Below, in pieces: positions 1 through 7,661 of a stretch of 11,916 nucleotides of DNA (positions are counted from its first letter, which is position 1; every line of letters begins with the position of its first letter). Made by a program: the position numbers and the translations under genes. Under the pieces are notes generated by a model. That model saw only the letters and a program-made list of their open reading frames with translations, did not search any database and had not been told where the DNA came from. The stretch is from Sporomusa sp. (GTDB taxonomy: Bacteria > Bacillota_C > Negativicutes > Sporomusales > Sporomusaceae): positions 1 to 11,916 of the forward strand of contig JAQSXM010000059.1 in assembly GCA_029256645.1 (NCBI GenBank). The letters run 5' to 3'.

Positions 1-906
1 CCGGACTTTATACTTCGATACCCCGGCCATAATTAGTTTGTCGCTGAGGTAGCCGGTAGCAAAAGTGACAATACAGAGTGCAGCCCAGGGGAAGGAGGCG
101 GCAATTCCCATCTTTTGCAGGGAAAAGTTCTGGGCCTCCATGAGATACAGCGGCAGCCAGGCTAAAAACACATACATAATGTAGTCGGTTATAAAAAATT
201 GGATGCCAATTGCCCAGAACTGGGGAGAGGTGAGAAAGCTTCGCCAGGGTGCCAGTTCTTTTTGGGGTTGGGTAGCTTCCGGATTGTCGCCCTCAATATG
301 GGCAACCTCGGCAGCATTGACAAACTTATTATGCCGGGGCGACTCGGTGGCGAAATAGTACCAGGCTGCAGCTAGAATAATGCCGGCAGCACCGAAGATC
401 ACAAAGACAGAACGCCACCCGAAGGCCAGCATAAGAGCGACGGTGGCAGCCGGGCCGACTACAGGACCGAAAAATACACCACCTAATAAAAACGATGCGC
501 CACGGGCTTTTTCGTTCGAATTGAACCAACGATAGATGAACCGGCTGAACGAGGGGGCCAGCGGGCCTTCGCCGATGCCGAATAAAGTGCGGACAACCGC
601 AAACATGGGCAGGCTGTTACAGGTTGCCGTCAGCGCAGTGAAAATTGACCAAAACGTTGCGGCGACGGTGATTACCACGCGGTGCCCGAAGATCTCGGAC
701 ATGATCCCGCCAGGTATCTGCATAAGCGAGTAACCAAGAAAAAATGCTGTTTGCAGCAAGCCAATATCCATTTTGCTAAAACTAAATTCTTTCATAATCT
801 CCGGGGTAGCTACTGACAAATTGACGCGATCCATATAAGATATAAAACTGATGAGGAACATAAGTACTGCCAGAAACCAGCGAAACTGAGTAGATTTTGT
901 GTTCAT
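1..906 (-). CDS. MFS transporter, anion:cation symporter (ACS) type, partial
   Basis: Only the first 302 codons are present; the gene runs off the left edge of the window, and family members are usually about 420-450 residues. The start is the ATG at 904-906, preceded by an AGGAGGT site (911-917). The N-terminus has a transmembrane helix ending in the MDRVNLSVA motif (about residues 25-33), followed by SKMDIGLLQTAFFLGYSLMQ and a short IPGGIMSEIFGHR loop, the classic opening of ACS-family carriers such as those for glucarate, galactonate, hexuronates or tartrate. About eight membrane segments can be read, with a central cytoplasmic loop near residues 190-225. It should be a proton-driven importer of an organic anion in the inner membrane. 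The substrate cannot be read from the protein; its T-box leader suggests a link to amino-acid (probably isoleucine) supply. Confidence 0.9.
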   Translation of the reverse strand, partial: MNTKSTQFRWFLAVLMFLISFISYMDRVNLSVATPEIMKEFSFSKMDIGLLQTAFFLGYSLMQIPGGIMSEIFGHRVVITVAATFWSIFTALTATCNSLPMFAVVRTLFGIGEGPLAPSFSRFIYRWFNSNEKARGASFLLGGVFFGPVVGPAATVALMLAFGWRSVFVIFGAAGIILAAAWYYFATESPRHNKFVNAAEVAHIEGDNPEATQPQKELAPWRSFLTSPQFWAIGIQFFITDYIMYVFLAWLPLYLMEAQNFSLQKMGIAASFPWAALCIVTFATGYLSDKLIMAGVSKYKVR

Positions 907-970
907 AGTAACCTCCTGTAAAATAATAAATGCTAAAGCTTGGGAGAATTCGTCTATTGGCGGGGAAAAT

Positions 971-1007
971 AAAAAAAACCCTTATCCCAATAGAATAGAT
1001 CTAAGGG
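971..1007 (-). terminator. T-box terminator hairpin
   Basis: On the minus strand CCCTTA (1007-1002) pairs with TAAGGG (984-979) and is followed by eight T residues (978-971). The 5' half is shared with the 3' half of the T-box antiterminator, so the two structures are mutually exclusive, as expected for tRNA-controlled attenuation. Confidence 0.85.
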
Positions 1008-1260
1008 GCAAGAGGTTAATCCCGCGGTACCACCCTTGTTAACCGTTGATAAACAACGGTTTTCTCGTCAGGTCAAACAACCCTAAGCAAATAACGGTTG
1101 CACTCGTTTGAGTCGAGTCCGGCGAAGCTTACTTGGCGAAAAAAAATCAGCCGTTGGGCTTTGCAGTTCAGGAGTGATTAGGCTATACCGGTTTGTTACT
1201 GACTCGCACCATCCGTCAGTTCTCTGAAACTCTGCGGCAAGCTTGTCTCCTTCATCACTT
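971..1260 (-). promoter_or_regulatory. T-box leader, specifier probably AUC (Ile)
   Basis: The invariant T-box sequence AAGGGTGGTACCGCGGG reads on the minus strand at 1037-1021. Its AAGGG pairs with CCCTT and its GCGGG with CTTGC in the strand 1012-1003, leaving the TGGTACC bulge, which makes the antiterminator. Stem I runs about 1250-1170: AGGAG (1250-1246 region) pairs with CTCCT (1174-1170), and a CTGAC/GTCAG stem caps a GGATGGTGCGA distal loop. The 3' side of the specifier loop is CTAATCA, so the triplet followed by the conserved A is AUC (1178-1176), an isoleucine codon. A TAAGC/GCTTA stem (1131-1127 with 1088-1084) and an 8-bp hairpin (1061-1054 with 1048-1041) fill the stem II and III positions. 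Uncharged tRNA binding would favour readthrough into the MFS gene. Class is certain; the Ile assignment is moderate because the specifier loop is not fully canonical. Confidence 0.93.
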
Positions 1261-1305
1261 TTAATGGTTATTAATATTGTAATGTTGTAAACTTGCAATA
1301 CCTAA

Positions 1306-1334
1306 AGTATAGTCACCCACATGCTATTCGTCAA
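1306..1334 (-). promoter_or_regulatory. sigma-A-like promoter of the T-box/MFS transcript
   Basis: On the minus strand TTGACG (1334-1329) and TATACT (1311-1306) are separated by exactly 17 bases. Transcription would start near 1299, about 40 bases before T-box stem I. Confidence 0.8.
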
Positions 1335-1645
1335 GTAATTTTTGTGCGATATATTTTCATAACAGATGTAACCCTGGTTGCTTTACGCCATAGTGGAGTG
1401 TCGATAATTAACTCAATTAATAAGACACAACCACCGTCCCCTCGTCTTCATGTGTTTAATAGCAAAAGGATGGACAGGTTATTTTAATGCACAGCTGGGC
1501 GCTCTTATTAGGTAATTTGTAGTTTACAGGATAAAATAAAATGATAAGATAAATGAAATAGGCCAAAGTCCCGAAAGATGCCTTGTATCTTTTATAAAGG
1601 ACTTGAACGTCAAAAGATTAATGAAGATAATTGTTAGGAGAAACT
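1335..1645. other. intergenic region between divergent genes, with one hairpin
   Basis: No convincing gene lies here; the short open frames have no ribosome site or recognisable sequence. A possible plus-strand promoter is TTTACA (1523-1528) with TAAGAT (1545-1550), spacing 16, which is weak. At 1566-1604 a two-part hairpin can form: AAGTCC with GGACTT outside and AAAGAT with ATCTTT inside. It is not followed by a T-run, so it is not a simple terminator. It would lie in the 5' leader of the flavoprotein gene. Confidence 0.5.
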
Positions 1646-2497
1646 ATGAGAGTACTAGGGTTAGTCGCTTCTCCCCGCAGGGTTGGCAATTCAGAAATAA
1701 TCGTGAAAGAAATGATGAATGTACTTCCTAATGACTGGGATAAAGGCATGGTCAGCCTTAATAACCTGAGGATTGACCGCTGTAAGGCCTGTTATGCCTG
1801 TTTGCCTCAGGAGAAAAGATGTATCCTGAAGGATGATTTAAACTTTTTTCTGGATTGTATCAGAGAAGCCGACAAGGTAATTATTGCTGCACCAGTATAT
1901 TTCCTGGGCCAGCATACCATACTGAAGCTGATTAATGACCGTTTGATATCAATTTTAAATAACGGGGCAGAATATTTTGCCGGAAAACAATGTGTGATTG
2001 CCGTACCCTATGGGATTAAAGACTGGGAGGGGTATGCCAGAGAAGCAACCATGAATTTTGCAAGATTCCTGGGACTGAATGTGACTGGGACGATGATCAT
2101 TAATGCGACCCTGCCGGGTGATGTTGTTGATCAAGCAACTCTATCAGCGATAAGGAAGCTGGCTAAGTCGCTGGAGGACAATTCTGTTGTCGATTTTAAT
2201 GATCCCGGTAAAGTATATTGTCCCGATTGTGGCAGCAGTCTTTTGCAGATCTGTCATAATTCGAAGTGGCATTGTGTATTTTGTGATGCGGGCGGTGAGT
2301 GGTCGGTTGCTGACAGGCAATTCGTCCTAACCTGGAACCTGGAGGACCACCGGCGATTCTCCCAGGCTGGCATGATCGCGCATGGGCATGCTCTGACACA
2401 GGCAAAAGATAAATTTATCAGCAGCAGGAAGCAAGTGGCTGCCATACAGGGGCAATATAAAGAGCCTGATTTGTGGATAAAACCGGATCAATCCTGA
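1646..2497 (+). CDS. iron-sulfur flavoprotein (Isf-like, NADPH-dependent FMN reductase fold) with C-terminal zinc-ribbon
   Basis: The start is ATG 1646, set by an AGGAG site at 1636-1640; an upstream in-frame TTG at 1631 precedes that site and is unlikely. The protein has 283 residues. The N-terminus (MRVLGLVASPRRVGNSE) is the FMN phosphate-binding opening of the flavodoxin-like FMN reductase family. Cys46, Cys49, Cys52 and Cys59 form a compact CxxCxxCx6C cluster like the one that holds the [4Fe-4S] centre in Isf proteins of anaerobes. The middle (about 80-175) is the usual fold, with an APVYF motif near residue 87. Unusually, Cys192/Cys195 and Cys210/Cys213 make a CxxC-x14-CxxC zinc-ribbon or rubredoxin-like knuckle, followed by a 65-residue polar tail. 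It is probably a cytoplasmic electron-transfer flavoprotein; the partner is unknown. It seems monocistronic. Confidence 0.85.
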   Translation: MRVLGLVASPRRVGNSEIIVKEMMNVLPNDWDKGMVSLNNLRIDRCKACYACLPQEKRCILKDDLNFFLDCIREADKVIIAAPVYFLGQHTILKLINDRLISILNNGAEYFAGKQCVIAVPYGIKDWEGYAREATMNFARFLGLNVTGTMIINATLPGDVVDQATLSAIRKLAKSLEDNSVVDFNDPGKVYCPDCGSSLLQICHNSKWHCVFCDAGGEWSVADRQFVLTWNLEDHRRFSQAGMIAHGHALTQAKDKFISSRKQVAAIQGQYKEPDLWIKPDQS

Positions 2498-2520
2498 AAC
2501 AGCTGATGTCAGATCCGGTT
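2481..2520 (+). terminator. possible terminator hairpin straddling the flavoprotein stop codon
   Basis: AACCGGATC (2481-2489) and GATCCGGTT (2512-2520) form a perfect 9-bp stem with the stop codon in the 22-base loop. The sequence after it (ATGTTAAATATT) is AT-rich but lacks a T-run, so termination is only likely to be partial or the hairpin may protect the 3' end. Confidence 0.4.
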
Positions 2521-2621
2521 ATGTTAAATATTGATAAAAATTGGATTATTAAGCAGGATTTTGCTAATAAGTTTCGAAACTACACTTTATATAGAAGAAT
2601 AATAAGTGCGTTAATAGTAAG

Positions 2622-2706
2622 TTGAATTCAGCAAACTTATCGAAAGATAGGGACGCAAAGCCGTGGGTCTACCAGCTTTTTTGTGCTTAAGACTGCCAGG
2701 TTGCAA
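2622..2706 (+). promoter_or_regulatory. c-di-GMP-I (GEMM) riboswitch aptamer
   Basis: The hallmark blocks are in order: GCAAAC (2631-2636), a GAAA tetraloop in a TATCGAAAGATA hairpin (2638-2649), GGGACGCAAAGCC (2650-2662), a second stem in which GTCT (2667-2670) pairs with AGAC (2690-2693), and GCCAGGTTGC at 2695-2704. By alignment with the Vibrio cholerae Vc2 RNA, G2631 matches ligand-contacting G20, A2658 matches A47 and C2704 matches C92. Keeping G at position 20 points to c-di-GMP rather than the cGAMP-binding variant. The AGAC strand is shared with the following terminator, so ligand binding should block termination (ON switch). I see no convincing promoter upstream; a perfect palindrome GTTTCGAAAC lies at 2571-2580. 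Confidence 0.9.
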
Positions 2707-2727
2707 TCTGCATTCTGGCAGTCTTTT
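2689..2727 (+). terminator. riboswitch-controlled terminator
   Basis: AAGACTGCCAG (2689-2699) and CTGGCAGTCTT (2715-2725) form a perfect 11-bp stem followed by a short T-run. Its 5' strand is also the 3' strand of the c-di-GMP aptamer's second stem, making it the expression platform. Confidence 0.85.
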
Positions 2728-2823
2728 GCATTTTCTGATAAAGATCATGATAGAAATTATTGTAACAGACGCGAATAACCAGAATGAATAATAAATATTA
2801 TTTTGCGAAAGGAAAGATTATTT

Positions 2824-4857
2824 ATGAAAATTACGAGTATGAAAAAAAGGCTTCTGCTAATCTTGCTTCCCTTTTTTATTCTGATTTTTGGGTTACTGCT
2901 GGGGGTTAATTATTATTGCGCAGAACAAGCTTTGCTGGCAAGTGTTGATGAGAATGCAATTGCGATTGGGAATGATTATTCTAATCGGATTGAGGCCTAC
3001 GTACAGGGAGCAATGCTACAACTGGAGGCCTTTTCTACGACGAAAGCATTATACAATCCGGCTGATAAGCAGCAACTGCTGGCGGCTTTGCAGGATTGTG
3101 CAAAGCGTTTGGGTCACCTGGAGAATGTAACCTATATCGCTATCGATGGCTCGGCCCTTCGCCCTGATGGAACGACGACCCAACTCGGCGAACGAGAATA
3201 TTTTAAACAGGTTGTTGCCACAAAAAAGTCGCTGGTTTCTGAGGTTCTGGTTTCAAAAACCACCGGGAAAATTGCCGTAAATGTGGCGGTACCACTTCTT
3301 TATAACGATCAGTTGACTGGCGTGTTAACTGGTACCGTTTCCCTGGAGAAATTGACTGCCCTGATTAAAGACATGCAGTTCCTGGCTACCGGGTATGGAG
3401 CTATTGCCGACAATACCGGCAAGCTGATTATTCATCCCAAACTGCCGGAGCTTGTTGGTAAATTAAATTTTACCGAAAAAAAGGTGAATCCTGCGCTTAA
3501 TATGAAAGAATCTGAGCTGGATGATCATTTTATCAGCCTGTTTAAAACAGCTGCTGAAACCGGCAAGCCAGTGAGGGGGACTTACAAATTTGTTGATGGC
3601 ATAACTAAAATTGGTGTATTTACGCCAATCGTACTGCCGGGAAATCAGCAATGGATTCTGATTGTAACCGCACCGGAGGCTGAGGCCACGCAGGCGATAA
3701 CCTCATTAACCTATGCAATGCTGACCGGATCCCTCTTGTGTCTTATTCTGGCTACCGTGTTTATCATCTTTATCAGTAGAATTCTTTCCAGGCCGATTAG
3801 CTTAATCAGGGACGAATGCCTGCTGTTAGCGCAGGGGGACCTTCGTGACCAGCCGGAACGGGTTTTTTCTCACGATGAAGTAGGGCAGTTGGCGCAAGGT
3901 TTTCAGGAAATGCGCAACAGCCTGAGAGCCCTGGTAACCAATGTACTTTCTCAGTCTGAATTATTAGCGGCTTCCAGTGAACAGTTAACGGCAAGTGCCC
4001 ATCAATCTGCAGATGCGGCTAATCAGGTTGCCGGTTCGATCACGGAGATTGCCCAGGGGGCAGACAGCCAGGTAGCAGCAGTTGGTCAGATCACTGCAAG
4101 GTCACAAGCAATGGCTGAACAAGTAAATCAAATCTCACAAGCAACAAAAGAATTATCTCAAATTGCAGAAGATACAGCAGAGGCAGCAAAACAAGGCCGT
4201 AAGTCTGTTGATCAAACCGCAGAGCAGATGAGCGAGATCGGTGAGAACACAGATACTACCCAGGCGACAATTGAGGAATTAAGCAAAAGCTCCCAGGAAA
4301 TCAGAGAAATCGTTACCCTCATAGCCTCTATTGCCGGGCAGACCAATCTACTGGCTCTAAATGCAGCAATTGAAGCAGCGAGGGCGGGGGAACAAGGACG
4401 CGGATTTGCGGTAGTAGCAGAAGAAGTCCGTAAGTTAGCCGAACAATCCAATCACGCTGCCAGTAAGATCAGTGCATTGATTGAAAAAAATGAGTCGAAT
4501 CTCAACGAGGTTGTCGTGATTACGAAAAATGGAACTGCCGGCATACAAACAGGTATTTCCCTTGTCCACAGTACCGGAGAGAGTTTTAACAATATAGCTG
4601 ACTCCATTCTGGCCATAGCCAGGCAGGTTCAGGATATTGCGGCAGCGATACACCAGATCGATACAAGCAATGCAACCTTAGTTCAATCAATTCATGAAAT
4701 TGATGCATCCAGTGCAAATGCTGCATCCCAGTCGCAGACTGTTTCGGCAGCGACTGAAGAGCAGTCGGCATCGATGCAACAGATTGCTTCATCCAGCCAA
4801 AGTCTGGCCGTACTGGCTACAGAATTACAGGCTGGCATAGCAAAATTCCGGTTATAA
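2824..4857 (+). CDS. methyl-accepting chemotaxis protein with dCache sensor domain
   Basis: A 677-residue chemoreceptor starting at ATG 2824 after an AAAGGAAAG site (2808-2816); an in-frame TTG at 2803 lies before that site and is rejected. Order of parts: TM1 about 9-29; extracytoplasmic double-Cache domain about 35-285, with GEREYF near 122-127 and [16 protein letters not shown] at 190-205; TM2 about 292-318; HAMP about 320-372 ([12 protein letters not shown], then [11 protein letters not shown]); and a long helical signalling domain to the C-terminus. The conserved hairpin tip is at 493-542, including [19 protein letters not shown], which contacts CheA and CheW. There is no C-terminal CheR-tethering pentapeptide. 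The sensor lacks the RxWY motif of amino-acid-type dCache domains, so the ligand is unknown. It follows a c-di-GMP riboswitch, which ties its expression to the motility/sessility signal. Confidence 0.96.
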   Translation: MKITSMKKRLLLILLPFFILIFGLLLGVNYYCAEQALLASVDENAIAIGNDYSNRIEAYVQGAMLQLEAFSTTKALYNPADKQQLLAALQDCAKRLGHLENVTYIAIDGSALRPDGTTTQLGEREYFKQVVATKKSLVSEVLVSKTTGKIAVNVAVPLLYNDQLTGVLTGTVSLEKLTALIKDMQFLATGYGAIADNTGKLIIHPKLPELVGKLNFTEKKVNPALNMKESELDDHFISLFKTAAETGKPVRGTYKFVDGITKIGVFTPIVLPGNQQWILIVTAPEAEATQAITSLTYAMLTGSLLCLILATVFIIFISRILSRPISLIRDECLLLAQGDLRDQPERVFSHDEVGQLAQGFQEMRNSLRALVTNVLSQSELLAASSEQLTASAHQSADAANQVAGSITEIAQGADSQVAAVGQITARSQAMAEQVNQISQATKELSQIAEDTAEAAKQGRKSVDQTAEQMSEIGENTDTTQATIEELSKSSQEIREIVTLIASIAGQTNLLALNAAIEAARAGEQGRGFAVVAEEVRKLAEQSNHAASKISALIEKNESNLNEVVVITKNGTAGIQTGISLVHSTGESFNNIADSILAIARQVQDIAAAIHQIDTSNATLVQSIHEIDASSANAASQSQTVSAATEEQSASMQQIASSSQSLAVLATELQAGIAKFRL

Positions 4858-4884
4858 CCGGATAATATATAGCTTGTTTCCTGT

Positions 4885-4927
4885 AAAAACTCCTGTCAGA
4901 TCCAGTGGATTTGGCAGGAGTTTTTTA
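4885..4927 (+). terminator. intrinsic terminator of the chemoreceptor gene
   Basis: AAAAACTCCTG (4885-4895) pairs with CAGGAGTTTTT (4915-4925), with inner pairing CAGATCC/GGATTTG, followed by a T-run to 4926 and TATTT. Confidence 0.92.
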
Positions 4928-4989
4928 TTTAAGTGAGAAATATGCTGGTTAGATAATTAAAAGAATACACAGCATAGGAGCGTTTTATC

Positions 4990-5349
4990 ATGAATAAAAG
5001 GTATCTTTTTATTTGCTACCCGAAATGCACGACTTGTCAAAAAGCAAAGAAATGGCTTGATGCCAATGGTATCGAATATGAACAACGGGATATTAAAGAG
5101 CACAACCCAACACTAACCGAGTTGCAAGATTGGTGGCAGAAAAGCAACGTATCAGTTCGTAAACTATTTAATACAAGCGGACTTTTGTACAAAACGTTGT
5201 CGCTGAAGGATAAACTGGCAACTATGTCTGATGCGGAGCAGCTTGCCTTGCTTGCAACCGACGGGATGCTTGTTAAACGGCCGCTGCTGATTACCGGCGA
5301 TAAAATCTTAGTAGGGTTTAAAGAACCGGAGTGGGAGACTCTCCGATAG
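4990..5349 (+). CDS. ArsC/Spx-family thioredoxin-fold protein
   Basis: A 119-residue protein starting at ATG 4990 with an AGGAG site at 4976-4980. It has the ArsC/Spx layout: an N-terminal strand and the active-site loop YPKCTTCQKAKKWL with Cys13 and Cys16 in a CxxC, a middle helical region (WWQKSNVSVRKLFNTSG), and a KRPLLI motif with Arg97 and cis-Pro98 that holds the substrate pocket in this fold. Its length is right for the arsenate-reductase-related (YffB/Spx/MgsR) group. A CxxC and the absence of nearby ars genes argue against a dedicated arsenate reductase; a thiol-redox or regulatory role is as likely. A possible -10 (GATAAT, 4952-4957) lacks a good -35. The stop is only 4 bases from the end of the convergent kinase gene. 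Confidence 0.9.
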   Translation: MNKRYLFICYPKCTTCQKAKKWLDANGIEYEQRDIKEHNPTLTELQDWWQKSNVSVRKLFNTSGLLYKTLSLKDKLATMSDAEQLALLATDGMLVKRPLLITGDKILVGFKEPEWETLR

Positions 5350-5353
5350 AGGC

Positions 5354-7030
5354 TTACAGCTTACCGGAACGGATAATCGCATAAAGCAGCCAAATAAACA
5401 TGACCATGGCAATCGCGAAGCCAATTTCCACAATGGGAAGCTTCCACAACAGGGAATATTGCCCGGCAATACTTAAACTGACGATAATACTGGACATAAT
5501 GAGACTAAACGCCAGCAAAATAATGCTGAAGGACAAGCGGTTACTAATCCGGTCCTGGGTCTTCAGGATATGTTCTATCTCTGGAATGGCAATCTCTAAA
5601 TGCAATCGCCCGCGTCTGACAATTGAGCGTAATTCATGAAAATACTGCGGGAAACTGATGAACAGCTCACCAAAGTCGTTGAGATTTTGTAATAATGCTT
5701 TTGTAAGATTTTTGGGATGCAGGCGTTCCAGCAATAATTTCTGGCCGAACGGCTCAGCAATATCGAGAATACTTAAACCAGGGTCCAGTTTTTCCACGAC
5801 CCCTTCCATGGTAAGTAACGCCTTCCCGACTAATACCAGATCGGCAGGGATTTTTATTTTGTGCTTCAGGGAGACGGCAAATATGCTGCTGACTGCTTCA
5901 CCAAGACTGACTTTGCTTAACGGAACACCATAGTATTTCTCCTTTAATAGATCAATATCTTCTCTGAGTTGCAGCCTGTTGACCGTATCGGGGACAACCC
6001 CGATACGGAAAATGGCTTTGGCTAAGTCATCCGAGTTTTGACGCATTAAGCCGATGACTACAGAAGATAGGTTATACTTCATTTCAGCACTGAGACGGCC
6101 AACCATCCCAAAATCCAGAAAGGCAATGATTTCTCCCGGCAAAACGACGACATTCCCCGGATGCGGGTCACCATGGAAGAAACCCTCCATAAAGATTTGG
6201 TGAAAGATCCCTTTGGCAAAGCGCTCTGCTAAAAGCGAAAGATTATAGCCTTGCTGCTCTAATTTTTCGCTTTTGCTTATTTTGATTCCCTCGATATATT
6301 CTGCCGTTAACACTTTCCTTGTCGAATAATCCCAATAGACTTTAGGAATGTATATCAGGTGATTATTAATAAATTGTTTTGAGATTTTTTCGGCATTGCG
6401 GCCTTCACAATCATAGTCGAGTTCGTTGCGCAGTGATTTCGAGAACTCATCAATCATATCCGCAAGTTGATACCTTTTTGCCCAATGAAACCGGCGTTCA
6501 GCCAGGTTGGCCAGTTCGTAAAGAATCTCCAGATCGGTTTCGATAGCGGTGGCGATGCCGGGACGCTGAATTTTTACTGCAACAGTCTCGCCTGTTTTTA
6601 AAACTGCCTGGTGGACCTGTCCAATAGAAGCTGCCGCCAGTGGCTCTGGCTCAAAATGCTGAAAGATTTCTTCCAGTGTTCCCCCTAACTCTTCTTGAAG
6701 TACAATACGTACCTCCGTAAAGGGGAAGCCTGGTACGTTATCCTGCAGTTTTTCTAATTCCCTAATAATCTCCAGGGGCAGCAGATCCGGCCGCGTACTG
6801 GCGATCTGGCCTAATTTAACATAGGTTGGGCCTAATTGTTGCAGGACTAACCGGATGCGTTCACTTACGCCTCCGGTTATTTCTTCAGTAAATATCGGCC
6901 GTACCCGCTGGTAATAGGGAACCTTCTCAATTAATCCCATCTCTTTTACAATATAGTCAAATCCCTGGCTTAGCAGCGCAGTCGCAATCTCACGATAGCG
7001 GTTGATATGGCGCACTCTCTTTGCAAACAT
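5354..7030 (-). CDS. UbiB/AarF/ABC1-family atypical protein kinase-like protein
   Basis: A 558-residue protein of the full-length bacterial UbiB type. Visible motifs: KxGQ at 72-75 (LGPTYVKLGQIASTRPDLLP), the signature N-terminal extension that folds over the active site; the alanine-rich loop AAASIGQVH at 132-140; the ATP-binding Lys153 in VAVKIQRPG; the ExD pair Glu203/Asp205; HGDPHPGN at 286-293 with Asp288 and Asn293; and DFG at 306-308. Two hydrophobic C-terminal helices (about 502-522 and 530-553) anchor it to the membrane. The family supports ubiquinone synthesis or lipid-related processes through an ATPase activity; in an anaerobe without ubiquinone its role is unclear. The start ATG is at 7028-7030 with a poor ribosome site (AGGATGG). 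A perfect TTGACA lies at 7077-7072 but the matching -10 is weak (TAGAGC). Confidence 0.93.
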   Translation of the reverse strand: MFAKRVRHINRYREIATALLSQGFDYIVKEMGLIEKVPYYQRVRPIFTEEITGGVSERIRLVLQQLGPTYVKLGQIASTRPDLLPLEIIRELEKLQDNVPGFPFTEVRIVLQEELGGTLEEIFQHFEPEPLAAASIGQVHQAVLKTGETVAVKIQRPGIATAIETDLEILYELANLAERRFHWAKRYQLADMIDEFSKSLRNELDYDCEGRNAEKISKQFINNHLIYIPKVYWDYSTRKVLTAEYIEGIKISKSEKLEQQGYNLSLLAERFAKGIFHQIFMEGFFHGDPHPGNVVVLPGEIIAFLDFGMVGRLSAEMKYNLSSVVIGLMRQNSDDLAKAIFRIGVVPDTVNRLQLREDIDLLKEKYYGVPLSKVSLGEAVSSIFAVSLKHKIKIPADLVLVGKALLTMEGVVEKLDPGLSILDIAEPFGQKLLLERLHPKNLTKALLQNLNDFGELFISFPQYFHELRSIVRRGRLHLEIAIPEIEHILKTQDRISNRLSFSIILLAFSLIMSSIIVSLSIAGQYSLLWKLPIVEIGFAIAMVMFIWLLYAIIRSGKL

Positions 7031-7137
7031 GGTACCATCCTGACCCCTGCTCTAGATTTAAATCATTATTTTGTCAATATCCCCGCTTATGTCTGTGCAT
7101 ATACTTCGCTTTTGCTGCTAAAAATCCAATTTTCACC

Positions 7138-7166
7138 TTGTAAGAATACTAAACACATGCTAAAAT
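7138..7166 (+). promoter_or_regulatory. sigma-A-like promoter upstream of the DUF2294/MpsC-like gene
   Basis: TTGTAA (7138-7143) and TAAAAT (7161-7166) are separated by 17 bases. Transcription would start near 7172, only about 25 bases before a terminator hairpin. Confidence 0.65.
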
Positions 7167-7196
7167 AGAATAAATTAAGACAGTTGGTCAATGCAG

Positions 7197-7229
7197 ACCT
7201 CCCTGAGCCTTTGCTTGGGAGGTTTTTTT
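7197..7229 (+). terminator. intrinsic terminator in the 5' leader of the DUF2294/MpsC-like gene
   Basis: ACCTCCC (7197-7203) pairs with GGGAGGT (7217-7223), followed by seven T residues (7223-7229). The gene to the left points away, so this terminator serves a transcript begun at the promoter just upstream: either an attenuated leader or a very short RNA. GGTC (7185-7188) can pair with GACC (7196-7199), a weak competing stem. Confidence 0.85.
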
Positions 7230-7250
7230 GTATTGATTTCCACTTCTTGG

Positions 7251-7271
7251 ATTGAGATCTTGAATCTCAAT
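7251..7271 (+). promoter_or_regulatory. hairpin just upstream of a ribosome site
   Basis: ATTGAGAT (7251-7258) and ATCTCAAT (7264-7271) form a perfect 8-bp stem with a 5-base loop. It ends five bases before the AGGAG site at 7277-7281, so it could be an operator (inverted repeat) or an RNA hairpin near the ribosome site. Confidence 0.45.
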
Positions 7272-7288
7272 GAATTAGGAGCGATTGG

Positions 7289-7633
7289 ATGAAAGTACTG
7301 GACGCAGACTTAAAGCAGGAGATTGCCCGTGTCAATAATAATGTGAATCTTTCCCTGTTTGGGACAGGCTTGCGAAAACAGCGTGTAACCATTGTGGAAG
7401 ATAAGATTATTATTACGGCAGATCATAAGCGTATCCCGGCCTTGGCAGCAATTGACCAACGGGATCGAATGTCCTCGCGGATAGCAGATGTGGCAATATT
7501 AGACGAGTATAAACGCCGCCTCAAGCAGGAGCTTATTGAGCAAATACATCTGCCGGTCATCTGTGTCCTTAAAGACTATGCTCCTGATTATGAATTGGCA
7601 GTAACCTTTATTCTGCTGAAAGATGGGCGCTAA
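7289..7633 (+). CDS. DUF2294 / MpsC-like small protein
   Basis: A 114-residue soluble protein starting at ATG 7289 after AGGAG (7277-7281). Its core, GTGLRKQRVTIVEDKIII (25-42), then a charged helix (RDRMSSRIADVAILDEYKRRLKQELIEQI) and a final strand DYELAVTFILLK, match my memory of the DUF2294 family (Na+-translocating MpsC-type proteins in Bacilli). There is no membrane segment or catalytic motif. The family's biochemical role is poorly known; MpsC is reported with a membrane-potential-generating Na+/inorganic-carbon system, but no mpsA or mpsB gene is visible here. The gene has its own promoter and terminator-bearing leader, so its expression may be attenuated. Confidence 0.7.
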   Translation: MKVLDADLKQEIARVNNNVNLSLFGTGLRKQRVTIVEDKIIITADHKRIPALAAIDQRDRMSSRIADVAILDEYKRRLKQELIEQIHLPVICVLKDYAPDYELAVTFILLKDGR

Positions 7634-7661
7634 GGAAAAGGTGAATCCTGAATTAAAAATA

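Noticed and set aside
1161..1182. Alternative T-box specifiers UGC (Cys) or CUG (Leu) in GAACTGCA
   Set aside because: That stretch lies 3' of the CTCCT strand that closes stem I, outside the specifier loop; AUC is inside the loop and followed by the usual A.
1083..1298. 71-residue minus-strand open frame
   Set aside because: It lies entirely within the T-box leader, whose conserved RNA structure explains the sequence; no ribosome site or known protein.
1293..1487. 64-residue plus-strand open frame upstream of the flavoprotein
   Set aside because: It overlaps the T-box promoter, has no ribosome site and resembles nothing known.
2631..2631. cGAMP-binding variant of the GEMM aptamer
   Set aside because: The variant is marked by A at the Vc2 G20 position; here it is G.
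4990..5349. Dedicated arsenate reductase with an ars operon
   Set aside because: No arsenite pump or ArsR gene lies nearby and the active site is CxxC, as in the wider ArsC/Spx-related group.
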